Positions 8,221 through 15,604 of a DNA stretch of 47,655 nt are shown here, piece after piece. The notes under the pieces were generated by a model that was given only the letters and a program-made list of their open reading frames with translations, was not told where the DNA came from and made no database searches. The translations under genes were made by a program, and so were the position numbers. Source of the DNA: Streptomyces sp. XY006 (lineage in GTDB: Bacteria; Actinomycetota; Actinomycetes; Streptomycetales; Streptomycetaceae); contig NZ_NOKT01000044.1 in the NCBI RefSeq assembly GCF_002237655.1, positions 1-47,655 of the forward strand, read 5' to 3'. Position 1 is the first letter of the stretch. Each line of letters begins with the position of its first letter.

Positions 8221-9792
8221 GTGGGACGCCACAGCCGCCGAGGGTCCGTCGCCAAGGGCGACACCTCGGACAGCACCGCGGTACGGGACGGCCGGTCCGG
8301 GCCGGCGCAGGCGCCGAGACCCGGGCAGGGCCGGGCGCCGGAGGAGAGCCGGGGCGTCCGGCCGGCACCGCCCGGGTCCGGGCAGGGCGGCTGGCCGCCG
8401 CCGGGCACGGGCCCGCGCCGCGTGCCGGGCCCGCGGCCCGCACCGGGACCGATGACGCCGCCCCGCGGCACGGCCCCGCGCATGACGCCGCAGAACCTGA
8501 CGCCTTCGCATATGACGCCCCCTCAGGGGACGCCGCCGCATGGGGTGCCGCGTCTGCCGGAGGGATGGCTGCCCGACGGAACCCCGGCCCACGGGGTCCC
8601 ACGGCTGCCCGACGGGACTCCTGCGCAGGGTGTTCCGCCGCTGGCGGACGGTACTCCCGCGCCTGGTCTTTCGCAGGTGCGGGGTGGGCATCCTGAGCAG
8701 CGGGAGGCCGGGGGTGGATGGGGTGAGCTGCGGGGGAGCGGGCCGGGGCGCGCCGGGGCCGCCATACCCCGGCAGCGCCGGGCCTTCGTGCCCGGGCCGC
8801 GGCAGGATTATCTCGACGCCTTTGACGAGGAGGACGACGTCTTCGTGCCCCGTACGCCCGCCTCCGCGCACGCGGCGGACGCCTACGCCTCCGTCACGGA
8901 CTGGACCGCGGGCACCCCGGCCGACCGCCGCTCCGGCGACCCCGACGGAGCGGCTCCCACCGGTGCGCCCGCGCCCGGCAGGGGCGGCAAGGGCCGTGCC
9001 TTCACGGGCATCGCGGCCGCCGCCGTCACCACCGTGCTGGCCGTGATCGTGGCCGGCCAGGTGACCGACGACCAGGGCGGGGCCGAGGTGCAGTCCCGGT
9101 CCGCCACCGACCGGGCCCGGGACGTCCGCGACCCCGCGTCCCGTGACGCCGGCCGGACCGACCCGGCCCCCGGAGCCCAGGCCGCGCCGCTGACGTACGA
9201 CGCGAGGATGGCCCGGACGTACCCGCTCGGCGCCAAGCTCACGGGCTCGGGACGGTTCGACGCCGTCCCCGGCATTGCCCGGGCGCCCGGCTCGGGACAG
9301 AAGTTCACCTACCGCGTGGACGTGGAGCAGGGGCTGGGGCTCGACGCCGAGCTGTTCGCCGACGCCGTGCAGAAGACGCTCAACGACCAGCGCAGCTGGG
9401 CCCACAACGGCGCGCGCACCTTCGAGCGCATCCACTCCGGCCGGCCCGACTTCGTGATCACCCTCGCCAGCCCCGGCACGACCGCCGACTGGTGCGCCAA
9501 GTCCGGTCTGGACACCACCGTGGACAACGTCTCCTGCGACTCGGCCGCCACCGAGCGCGTGATGATCAACGCCTACCGCTGGGCGCAGGGCTCCGAGACG
9601 TACGGCGACGGCAACATCCACGCCTACCGGCAGATGCTGATCAACCACGAGGTCGGCCACCGCCTCGGATACGGGCACGTCACCTGCGACAAGGACGGGG
9701 ACCTCGCCCCGGTCATGCAGCAGCAGACCAAGTTCCTCGACCACGACGGCGTCCACTGCCGGGCCAACCCCTGGCCGTATCCGCGGAGTTGA
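8221..9792 (+). CDS. DUF3152 membrane-anchored metalloprotease-like protein
   Basis: A 523-residue protein. Residues 1-250 are disordered, Pro- and Gly-rich, with 11-residue repeats of the DGTPAxGVPxL type encoded around 8520-8680. One transmembrane helix lies near 261-281, placing the C-terminal DUF3152 domain (about 330-523) outside the cell. That domain contains HEVGHRLGYGH at 476-486, matching the HExGHxxGxxH zinc motif of metzincin-like proteases, with paired Cys residues that could form disulfides in an oxidising compartment. Peptidase activity is inferred, not known to me for this family. The GTG start has a G-rich ribosome site overlapping the end of the upstream hydrolase gene. The homologue I recall in M. 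tuberculosis is Rv3207c. Confidence 0.88.
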   Translation: MGRHSRRGSVAKGDTSDSTAVRDGRSGPAQAPRPGQGRAPEESRGVRPAPPGSGQGGWPPPGTGPRRVPGPRPAPGPMTPPRGTAPRMTPQNLTPSHMTPPQGTPPHGVPRLPEGWLPDGTPAHGVPRLPDGTPAQGVPPLADGTPAPGLSQVRGGHPEQREAGGGWGELRGSGPGRAGAAIPRQRRAFVPGPRQDYLDAFDEEDDVFVPRTPASAHAADAYASVTDWTAGTPADRRSGDPDGAAPTGAPAPGRGGKGRAFTGIAAAAVTTVLAVIVAGQVTDDQGGAEVQSRSATDRARDVRDPASRDAGRTDPAPGAQAAPLTYDARMARTYPLGAKLTGSGRFDAVPGIARAPGSGQKFTYRVDVEQGLGLDAELFADAVQKTLNDQRSWAHNGARTFERIHSGRPDFVITLASPGTTADWCAKSGLDTTVDNVSCDSAATERVMINAYRWAQGSETYGDGNIHAYRQMLINHEVGHRLGYGHVTCDKDGDLAPVMQQQTKFLDHDGVHCRANPWPYPRS

Positions 9793-9824
9793 CCACCGGA
9801 ACGGGGGATGTGGCGGGCCTCGCG

Positions 9825-9853
9825 TTGACATGCGCAGAGAGTTCGTACATATT
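9825..9853 (+). promoter_or_regulatory. Strong promoter of the leader peptide / ABC transporter unit
   Basis: A perfect -35 TTGACA (9825-9830) and a -10 CATATT (9848-9853) are separated by 17 nt. The predicted start of transcription, about 7 nt further, coincides with the ATG of the leader peptide at 9861. This is the best consensus promoter in the window. Confidence 0.75.
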
Positions 9854-9860
9854 TCTGGGC

Positions 9861-9953
9861 ATGTCGTCCCGCCACGCCTCCGTTCGCGCCGCCATCGAGC
9901 TGGCGCTCATCGGCGTGACCCCGCTGTGCGTGGCCGACATCCACTGTTGCTGA
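9861..9953 (+). CDS. 30-residue Cys-rich leader peptide
   Basis: A tiny frame beginning MSSRHASVRAAIE and ending with three Cys among the last nine residues (LCVADIHCC). It lies right behind a consensus promoter, is probably translated from a leaderless mRNA, and precedes a four-gene ABC transporter operon by about 160 nt. Streptomyces have many such leader peptides before sulfur-related and transporter genes, and Cys-rich upstream ORFs are known in mycobacteria to sense cysteinyl-tRNA supply. By analogy this peptide may tune transporter expression to cysteine availability. The coding call rests on position, the promoter and the Cys tail. Confidence 0.7.
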   Translation: MSSRHASVRAAIELALIGVTPLCVADIHCC

Positions 9954-10023
9954 CGCCCGCCCGAGGCGCGCGTCGCGAAATCCCACCCTCCCTGCCGTGA
10001 CCTGATCGCGGCTCCTTCGACGA

Positions 10024-10046
10024 CCCGGCGCCGGGCAGACGTCTGC
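10024..10046. promoter_or_regulatory. Two adjoining 12-bp perfect palindromes
   Basis: CCCGGCGCCGGG (10024-10035) and GCAGACGTCTGC (10035-10046) share one base. They lie between the leader peptide and the lipoprotein gene, so they could be operator half-sites or part of an attenuator structure. Confidence 0.45.
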
Positions 10047-10115
10047 TATCACCCGTCTCACCCTTCGTCATTTCGTCTCGTGATCCGAGACGCCTTCCGA
10101 GAGGTCGTCATTCCG

Positions 10116-11834
10116 ATGCGCCAACCGTCCGTCATAGCGCGCCGCGTGGCCGCGGCATCCGTGAGCCTGGTCCTGGCAGCGGGCGCCGCCGCCTGCGGCC
10201 CTGAGGACAACGATGCCAAGGGCGCCGGCGGCGACTCCACGCCTCACAAGGGCGGCACCCTGACGGTCCTGAACGCCAACCCCCAGCAGGACTTCGACCC
10301 GGCCCGCCTCTACACCTCCGGCGGCGGCAACGTCCCGTCCCTGGTCTTCCGTACGCTCACCACGCGCAACCGCGAGGACGGTGCCGCCGGCACGAAGGTC
10401 GTCCCCGACCTCGCCACCGACACCGGGCGCCCCAACAAGGACGCGACCGTGTGGACGTACACCCTGAAGAAGGGCCTGAAGTACGAGGACGGCACCCCGA
10501 TCACCTCGGCCGACATCAAGTACGGCATCGAGCGCTCCTTCGCCCCGGAGCTGTCCGGCGGCGCGCCCTACCTGCGGGACTGGCTGGTCGGGGCCGCCGA
10601 CTACCAGGGCCCGTACAAGGACGACAAGGGCCTCGACGCGATCGAGACGCCGGACGAGCGGACCATCGTCTTCCACCTGAACAAGCCCGAGGGCGAGTTC
10701 CCCTACCTCGCCACCCAGACGCAGTTCACGCCCGTCCCGAAGGCCAAGGACACGGGCACCAAGTACGAGGAGCACCCGGTCTCGTCCGGGCCGTACAAGG
10801 TCGTGCGGAACGAGAACGACGGTGAGCGGCTGGTGCTGGAGCGCAACCCGCACTGGTCCGCCGCGACCGACGCCGAGCGCAAGGCGTACCCGGACAAGGT
10901 CGACGTCCGGTCCGGGCTCGACTCGTCCGTGATCAACCAGCGGCTCTCCGCGTCCCAGGGAGCGGACGCCGCCGCGGTCACCACGGACACCAACCTCGGC
11001 CCCGCCGAGCTCGCCAAGGTGAGCGGCGACCGCGACCTCGCCTCCCGCGTCGGCACCGGGCACTTCGGCTACACCAACTACATCGCGTTCAACCCGAAGG
11101 TGAAGCCGTTCGACGACGTCAAGGTGCGCCAGGCGATCTCCTACGCCATCGACCGCTCCTCCGTGGTCAACGCAGCCGGCGGATCCGCCCTGGCCGAGCC
11201 CGCCACCACCTTCCTGCCCAACCAGAAGTCCTTCGGATACACGCCCTACGACCTCTTCCCGGCGGGCAAGGCCGGTGACCCGGCCAAGGCGAAGCAGCTG
11301 CTGAAGGAGGCCGGGCACCCGAACGGGCTGACCGTCACGCTGACGCACTCCAACGCCCGCGACTTCGAGACCAGCCCCGAGATCGCGACCGCCATCCAGG
11401 ACGCGCTCAAGAAGGCCGGCATCACGGTCAAGCTGCAGGGCCTGGAGGAGAACGACTACTCCGACAAGATCCACAACGTGAAGACCGAGCCGGGCTTCTT
11501 CCTCGCCCACTGGGGTGCCGACTGGCCCTCCGGCGGTCCCTTCCTCGCCCCGATCTTCGACGGCCGGCAGATCGTCGAGGACGGCGCGAACTTCAACACC
11601 GGCCTGCTGAACGACAAGTCGGTCAATGCCGAGATCGACGCGATCAACAAGCTGACGGATCTCGACCAGGCCGCCAAGAGGTGGGGCGCACTGGACAAGA
11701 AGATCGGCGAGAAGGCCCTGACCGTCCCGCTGTTCCACCCCGTCTACAAGCGCCTGTACGGCAAGGACGTCAAGAACATCGTGATCAGCGACTGGACCGG
11801 TGTGCTGGACGTCTCGCAGGTCGCGGTGAAGTGA
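10116..11834 (+). CDS. ABC transporter substrate-binding lipoprotein (family 5)
   Basis: A 572-residue extracellular solute-binding protein of the peptide/nickel/glutathione type (SBP_bac_5). The signal peptide starts MRQPSVIARRVAAA and ends in a lipobox-like stretch with acceptor Cys27, so the mature protein is predicted to be lipid-anchored. Family features include the N-terminal GGTLTVLN strand and the region around NYIAFNPKVKPFDDVKVRQA. I choose the ATG at 10116; an in-frame GTG at 10080 would add 12 residues before the signal peptide and lacks a ribosome site. It heads an operon with two permeases and a fused ATPase. The Cys-rich leader upstream hints at a cysteine-containing ligand such as a thiol peptide, but this is inference. 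Confidence 0.92.
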   Translation: MRQPSVIARRVAAASVSLVLAAGAAACGPEDNDAKGAGGDSTPHKGGTLTVLNANPQQDFDPARLYTSGGGNVPSLVFRTLTTRNREDGAAGTKVVPDLATDTGRPNKDATVWTYTLKKGLKYEDGTPITSADIKYGIERSFAPELSGGAPYLRDWLVGAADYQGPYKDDKGLDAIETPDERTIVFHLNKPEGEFPYLATQTQFTPVPKAKDTGTKYEEHPVSSGPYKVVRNENDGERLVLERNPHWSAATDAERKAYPDKVDVRSGLDSSVINQRLSASQGADAAAVTTDTNLGPAELAKVSGDRDLASRVGTGHFGYTNYIAFNPKVKPFDDVKVRQAISYAIDRSSVVNAAGGSALAEPATTFLPNQKSFGYTPYDLFPAGKAGDPAKAKQLLKEAGHPNGLTVTLTHSNARDFETSPEIATAIQDALKKAGITVKLQGLEENDYSDKIHNVKTEPGFFLAHWGADWPSGGPFLAPIFDGRQIVEDGANFNTGLLNDKSVNAEIDAINKLTDLDQAAKRWGALDKKIGEKALTVPLFHPVYKRLYGKDVKNIVISDWTGVLDVSQVAVK

Positions 11835-11838
11835 CGCC

Positions 11839-12831
11839 GTGAGCGAGGCACTCGTCGCCGTCGAGGCGGCCGGGACGGACACCTCCGTCCCGGCCGCCTC
11901 GGGGGCCCGTCAGTTCTGGCGGCGGCTGCGTACGCAGCGCGCCGCCCTCGTCGCGGCGGTCGTCGTCGCCCTGCTCGTCCTGGTCGCGCTCGCCGCGCCC
12001 CTGCTCACCGCGATCGAGGGCCAGGACCCGACCACCTACCACCCCTCCCTGGTGGACTCCGCGCGCGGCGGCGTGCCCGTCGGATCCTTCGGCGGAGCGG
12101 GCGCCGACCACTGGCTCGGCGTCGAACCGCAGACCGGCCGGGACCTGTTCGCGCGGCTCGTGTACGGCGCCCGCGTGTCGCTCGGCGTCGCCCTCGCGGC
12201 GACGGTCGTGCAGCTCGTGCTGGGCGTCGTCGTCGGCGTCGCGGCCGGGCTCGGCAACCGCTGGGTGGACCTCGTGCTCACCCGGGTCGCCGACATCTTC
12301 GTGGCGATGCCGCTGATGATCGTCGCGCTCGCCCTGCTCGCCATCGTGCCCGCCGGCTTCCCGCGCCCCGTGCTGGTGGCGCTGGTCGTGGGCCTGGTCT
12401 CCGGCTGGGGGACCCTCGCCAAGATGGTGCGCGCGCAGACCCTGACCCTCAAGCAGCTCGACTACGTCGCCGCCGCCCGGCTCAGCGGCTGGGGCACCGT
12501 CCGGATCGCCCGGCGCGAACTGCTGCCCGGGCTCGCGGCCCCCGTCATCACCTTCGCGGCGATCCTCGTCCCGACGAACATCACCGTCGAGGCGGCCCTG
12601 TCCTTCCTCGGCGTGGGCGTGAAGCCGCCGACGCCCTCCTGGGGGCAGATGCTGACCTCCGCCGACGTCTGGTACCAGGCGGCGCCGCAGTATCTGCTGC
12701 TGCCCGCGGGCGCGCTGTTCCTGACCGTCCTCGCCCTCACCGTGCTCGGTGACGGCGTGCGCACCGCCCTCGACCCCCGGGCGTCCTCGCGCCTGCGCGT
12801 CGGAACGGGCCGCAGGAGGGAGGCCTCGTGA
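11839..12831 (+). CDS. ABC transporter permease, DppC/OppC type
   Basis: A 330-residue inner-membrane permease with about six transmembrane helices. The first (about residues 35-57) precedes an extracellular segment, as in OppC-type proteins. The cytoplasmic EAA-type loop DYVAAARLSGWGTVRIARRE, which contacts the ATPase, lies near residues 211-230. The GTG start is 4 nt after the lipoprotein stop. The end overlaps the next permease gene by the GTGA tetranucleotide, indicating translational coupling. Order here is C-type then B-type, the reverse of the classic opp/dpp operons. Confidence 0.93.
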   Translation: MSEALVAVEAAGTDTSVPAASGARQFWRRLRTQRAALVAAVVVALLVLVALAAPLLTAIEGQDPTTYHPSLVDSARGGVPVGSFGGAGADHWLGVEPQTGRDLFARLVYGARVSLGVALAATVVQLVLGVVVGVAAGLGNRWVDLVLTRVADIFVAMPLMIVALALLAIVPAGFPRPVLVALVVGLVSGWGTLAKMVRAQTLTLKQLDYVAAARLSGWGTVRIARRELLPGLAAPVITFAAILVPTNITVEAALSFLGVGVKPPTPSWGQMLTSADVWYQAAPQYLLLPAGALFLTVLALTVLGDGVRTALDPRASSRLRVGTGRRREAS

Positions 12832-13826
12832 CCGGCTTCGGCGGTTTCGTGCTGCGCCGCGCCGTCGGCGCCCTGGTCACCCTCCTCGTCCTCTCGGTGA
12901 TCATCTACGTCGTCTTCTACGTCACCCCCGGCAACGTCGCCCAGATCACCTGCGGCCCGCGCTGCTCGCCCGCCCAGGTGCAGCAGGTCGCCGAGCAGCT
13001 CCACCTGAACGACCCGCTGTTCGAGCGCTACTGGCACTTCCTGCAGGGCCTCGTCGCCGGCCAGGACTACTCCACCGGCACGGCGGTCCAGCACTGCTCG
13101 GCGCCCTGCCTCGGGCTGTCGTACCAGAGCGACCAGCAGGTCACCGCGCTGATCCTGGCCAAGCTGCCGGTCACGGCCTCCCTCGCGCTCGGTGCGATGG
13201 TGCTGTGGCTGATCATCGGCGTCGGCACCGGCGTGCTGTCGGTGTGGCGGCGCGGGCGGCCGACCGAACGGCTGCTGACCACCCTGACCCTCGCGGGCAT
13301 GTCCACGCCCGTCTTCGTCATCGGTCTCGTCCTGATGATCGTCGTCTGCGGGCAACTGGAGCTGCTGCCCTTCCCGCAGTACGTCGCCTTCACCGAGGAC
13401 CCCGAACAGTGGGCCTGGAACCTGCTGCTGCCCTGGCTGTCCCTCGCGCTCATCGAGTCCGCGACGTACGCCCGGCTGACCCGGGCGGCGATGCTGGAGA
13501 CCCTCGCCGAGGACCACGTCCGCACCTTCCGGGCCTACGGCGTCGGGGAGCGGGCGATCATCCGGCGGCACGCCCTGCGCGGCGCGGTGGCCCCGCTCAT
13601 CGCCGTGAACGCCAACAACATCGGCGTCCTGTTCGGCGGTGCCGTGCTCACCGAGACGCTCTTCGGACTGCCCGGCATCGGCCGGGAGATGGTCGAGGCC
13701 GTCAAGGTCGTCGACCTGCCGGTGGTCGTCGGCATGGTCCTGGTGACCGGTTTCTTCGTGGTCCTGGCCAACGCCGTCGCGGACGTGCTGTACGCGGTGG
13801 CCGACCGACGGGTGGTGCTGACATGA
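12828..13826 (+). CDS. ABC transporter permease, DppB/OppB type
   Basis: A 332-residue permease. The N-terminal helix with FVLRRAVGALVTLLVLSVIIY is typical of the OppB/DppB family, followed by five further helices and the EAA-type loop around DHVRTFRAYGVGERAIIRRHALR near residues 226-248. It contains an extracytoplasmic segment with four Cys (CGPRCS near 43-48 and CSAPC near 87-91) that could form disulfides; this is not general in the family. It overlaps both neighbours by 4 nt (GTGA upstream, ATGA downstream). Confidence 0.93.
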   Translation: MTGFGGFVLRRAVGALVTLLVLSVIIYVVFYVTPGNVAQITCGPRCSPAQVQQVAEQLHLNDPLFERYWHFLQGLVAGQDYSTGTAVQHCSAPCLGLSYQSDQQVTALILAKLPVTASLALGAMVLWLIIGVGTGVLSVWRRGRPTERLLTTLTLAGMSTPVFVIGLVLMIVVCGQLELLPFPQYVAFTEDPEQWAWNLLLPWLSLALIESATYARLTRAAMLETLAEDHVRTFRAYGVGERAIIRRHALRGAVAPLIAVNANNIGVLFGGAVLTETLFGLPGIGREMVEAVKVVDLPVVVGMVLVTGFFVVLANAVADVLYAVADRRVVLT

Positions 13827-15415
13827 GCCTGGTCGACGTGCGCGACCTGCGCGTGGACTTCGGCGGGCTGCGGGCCGTCGACGGACTCTCCTTCCGCCTG
13901 GAACAGGGCGCCGCCCTGGCCCTGGTCGGCGAGTCCGGCTCCGGCAAGTCGACCGTGGCGTCCGCCCTGCTCGGCCTGCACCGCGGCACGGGAGCCCGGG
14001 TCGCCGGCACGGTCGAGGTGGCCGGCACCGATGTGCAGACCGCCTCCGAGGAGGAGCTGCGGCGGCTGCGCGGCGGCAAGGCCGCGATGGTCTTCCAGGA
14101 CCCGCTGTCCTCCCTGGACCCGTACTACGCCATCGGCGACCAGATCGCCGAGGTGTACCGCCTGCACGCGCGCGTGTCCCGGCGGGCGGCACGCGCGCGT
14201 GCCGTCGAGGTCCTGGACCGCGTGGGCATCCCCGACGCGGCCCGGCGCTCCCGTGCGCGGCCGCACGAGTTCAGCGGCGGCATGCGCCAGCGTGCCCTGA
14301 TCGCCATGGCGCTGGCCTGCGAGCCCGGCCTGCTGATCGCCGACGAGCCGACCACCGCCCTCGACGTGACGGTGCAGGCCCAGGTCCTCGACCTGCTGCA
14401 CACCCTGCGCGAGGAGACCGGCATGGGGCTGCTGCTCGTCACGCACGACGTGGGCGTCGCCGCCGAGAGCATCGACGAGGTGCTGGTGATGCAGTACGGC
14501 CGGGCGGTCGAGCACGGCCCGGTCGCCGGTGTGCTGGGCTCGCCGGCCGAGCCGTACACCCGCGAGCTGCTCGCCGCCGTCCCCCGGCTGGACGCGCCGG
14601 CCAAGGCCCCGGCGGAGCCCGAGGAGGTGGTCCTGGAGGCGAGCGGCCTGCGGCGCGAGTTCGGGCGCGGGAAGCGAGCGGTCACGGCCGTGCGCGACGT
14701 GTCCCTGACCCTGCGCCGGGGCGAGACCCTCGGCATCGTCGGGGAGAGCGGCAGCGGCAAGACGACCCTGGGCCGCATGCTCGTCGGGCTGCTGGAGCCG
14801 ACGGCCGGATCGCTGAGGTTCGAGGGCCGCGCGCACACCGGGGTGAACCCGGCCGTGCAGATGGTCTTCCAGGACCCCGTCTCCTCGCTCAACCCCCGCC
14901 GCAGCGTGGGCGAGTCCATCGCCGACCCGCTGCGCGCGCGGGGCGAGCGGGACGAGGGACGCATCCGGAGGCGCGTCGGGGAACTGCTGGAGCGCGTGGG
15001 GCTCGAAGCGGCGCACCACGACCGCTACCCGCACGAGTTCAGCGGGGGCCAGCGCCAGCGCGTCGGCATCGCCCGGGCCCTCGCGGCGGACCCGCGCGTC
15101 ATCGTCTGCGACGAGCCCGTCTCCGCCCTCGACGTCACCACCCAGGCCCATGTGATCGACCTGCTCGGCGAGTTGCAGCGCGAACTCGGGCTCGCGCTCG
15201 TCTTCGTGGCGCACGACCTGGCCGTCGTGCGCCAGGTCAGCGACCGGGTCGCGGTGATGCGGCAGGGCAGCGTGATCGAGGAGGGGCCGGTCGGCGAGGT
15301 CTACGCCTCGCCGCGGGACCCGTACACCCGGCAGCTGCTGGCCGCCGTGCCCGCCCTCGATCCCGAGGCCGCGGCGCGACGCCGGGCTGAGCGACGGGAG
15401 TTGGCCGCGGTATGA
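13823..15415 (+). CDS. Fused double ABC ATPase (DppD-DppF type)
   Basis: A 530-residue protein with two complete ATPase domains, covering both subunits that power a peptide-type importer. Domain 1: Walker A GESGSGKST 36-44, signature FSGGMRQR 150-157, Walker B LLIADEP 170-176. Domain 2: Walker A GESGSGKTT 307-315, signature FSGGQRQR 406-413, then VIVCDEP. The oligopeptide-transporter C-terminal motif YTRELLAAVP follows domain 1, and YTRQLLAAVPALDP closes domain 2. The ATG overlaps the upstream stop codon (ATGA). It is the last gene of the transporter operon. Confidence 0.94.
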   Translation: MSLVDVRDLRVDFGGLRAVDGLSFRLEQGAALALVGESGSGKSTVASALLGLHRGTGARVAGTVEVAGTDVQTASEEELRRLRGGKAAMVFQDPLSSLDPYYAIGDQIAEVYRLHARVSRRAARARAVEVLDRVGIPDAARRSRARPHEFSGGMRQRALIAMALACEPGLLIADEPTTALDVTVQAQVLDLLHTLREETGMGLLLVTHDVGVAAESIDEVLVMQYGRAVEHGPVAGVLGSPAEPYTRELLAAVPRLDAPAKAPAEPEEVVLEASGLRREFGRGKRAVTAVRDVSLTLRRGETLGIVGESGSGKTTLGRMLVGLLEPTAGSLRFEGRAHTGVNPAVQMVFQDPVSSLNPRRSVGESIADPLRARGERDEGRIRRRVGELLERVGLEAAHHDRYPHEFSGGQRQRVGIARALAADPRVIVCDEPVSALDVTTQAHVIDLLGELQRELGLALVFVAHDLAVVRQVSDRVAVMRQGSVIEEGPVGEVYASPRDPYTRQLLAAVPALDPEAAARRRAERRELAAV

Positions 15416-15491
15416 CGATCCGTGTCCACTTGATCTCCTAGCGCGACGGAACGCGACCCGCACGGGAAAGTTACGACCGTTCACCCCTTTT

Positions 15492-15525
15492 GGTGGTGCG
15501 ACGGACAACCGTCCGTCGTACCACC
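15492..15525. terminator. 15-bp hairpin after the ABC transporter operon
   Basis: The arms 15492-15506 and 15511-15525 pair over 15 bp with one G-U wobble and a 4-nt loop (AACC). A T-run lies on its left side only. It is 77 nt past the ATPase stop and about 80 nt before the next gene. It reads as a terminator, but a perfect palindrome here could also be an operator for the gene cluster downstream. Confidence 0.65.
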
Positions 15526-15604
15526 GCCTTGTCCGCATACGTTCGTCCCGCTGCGAGCCGCCGGGCAACGGCGGCTCCTCATACGGGAGATCGGGGGTGC
15601 ACTC

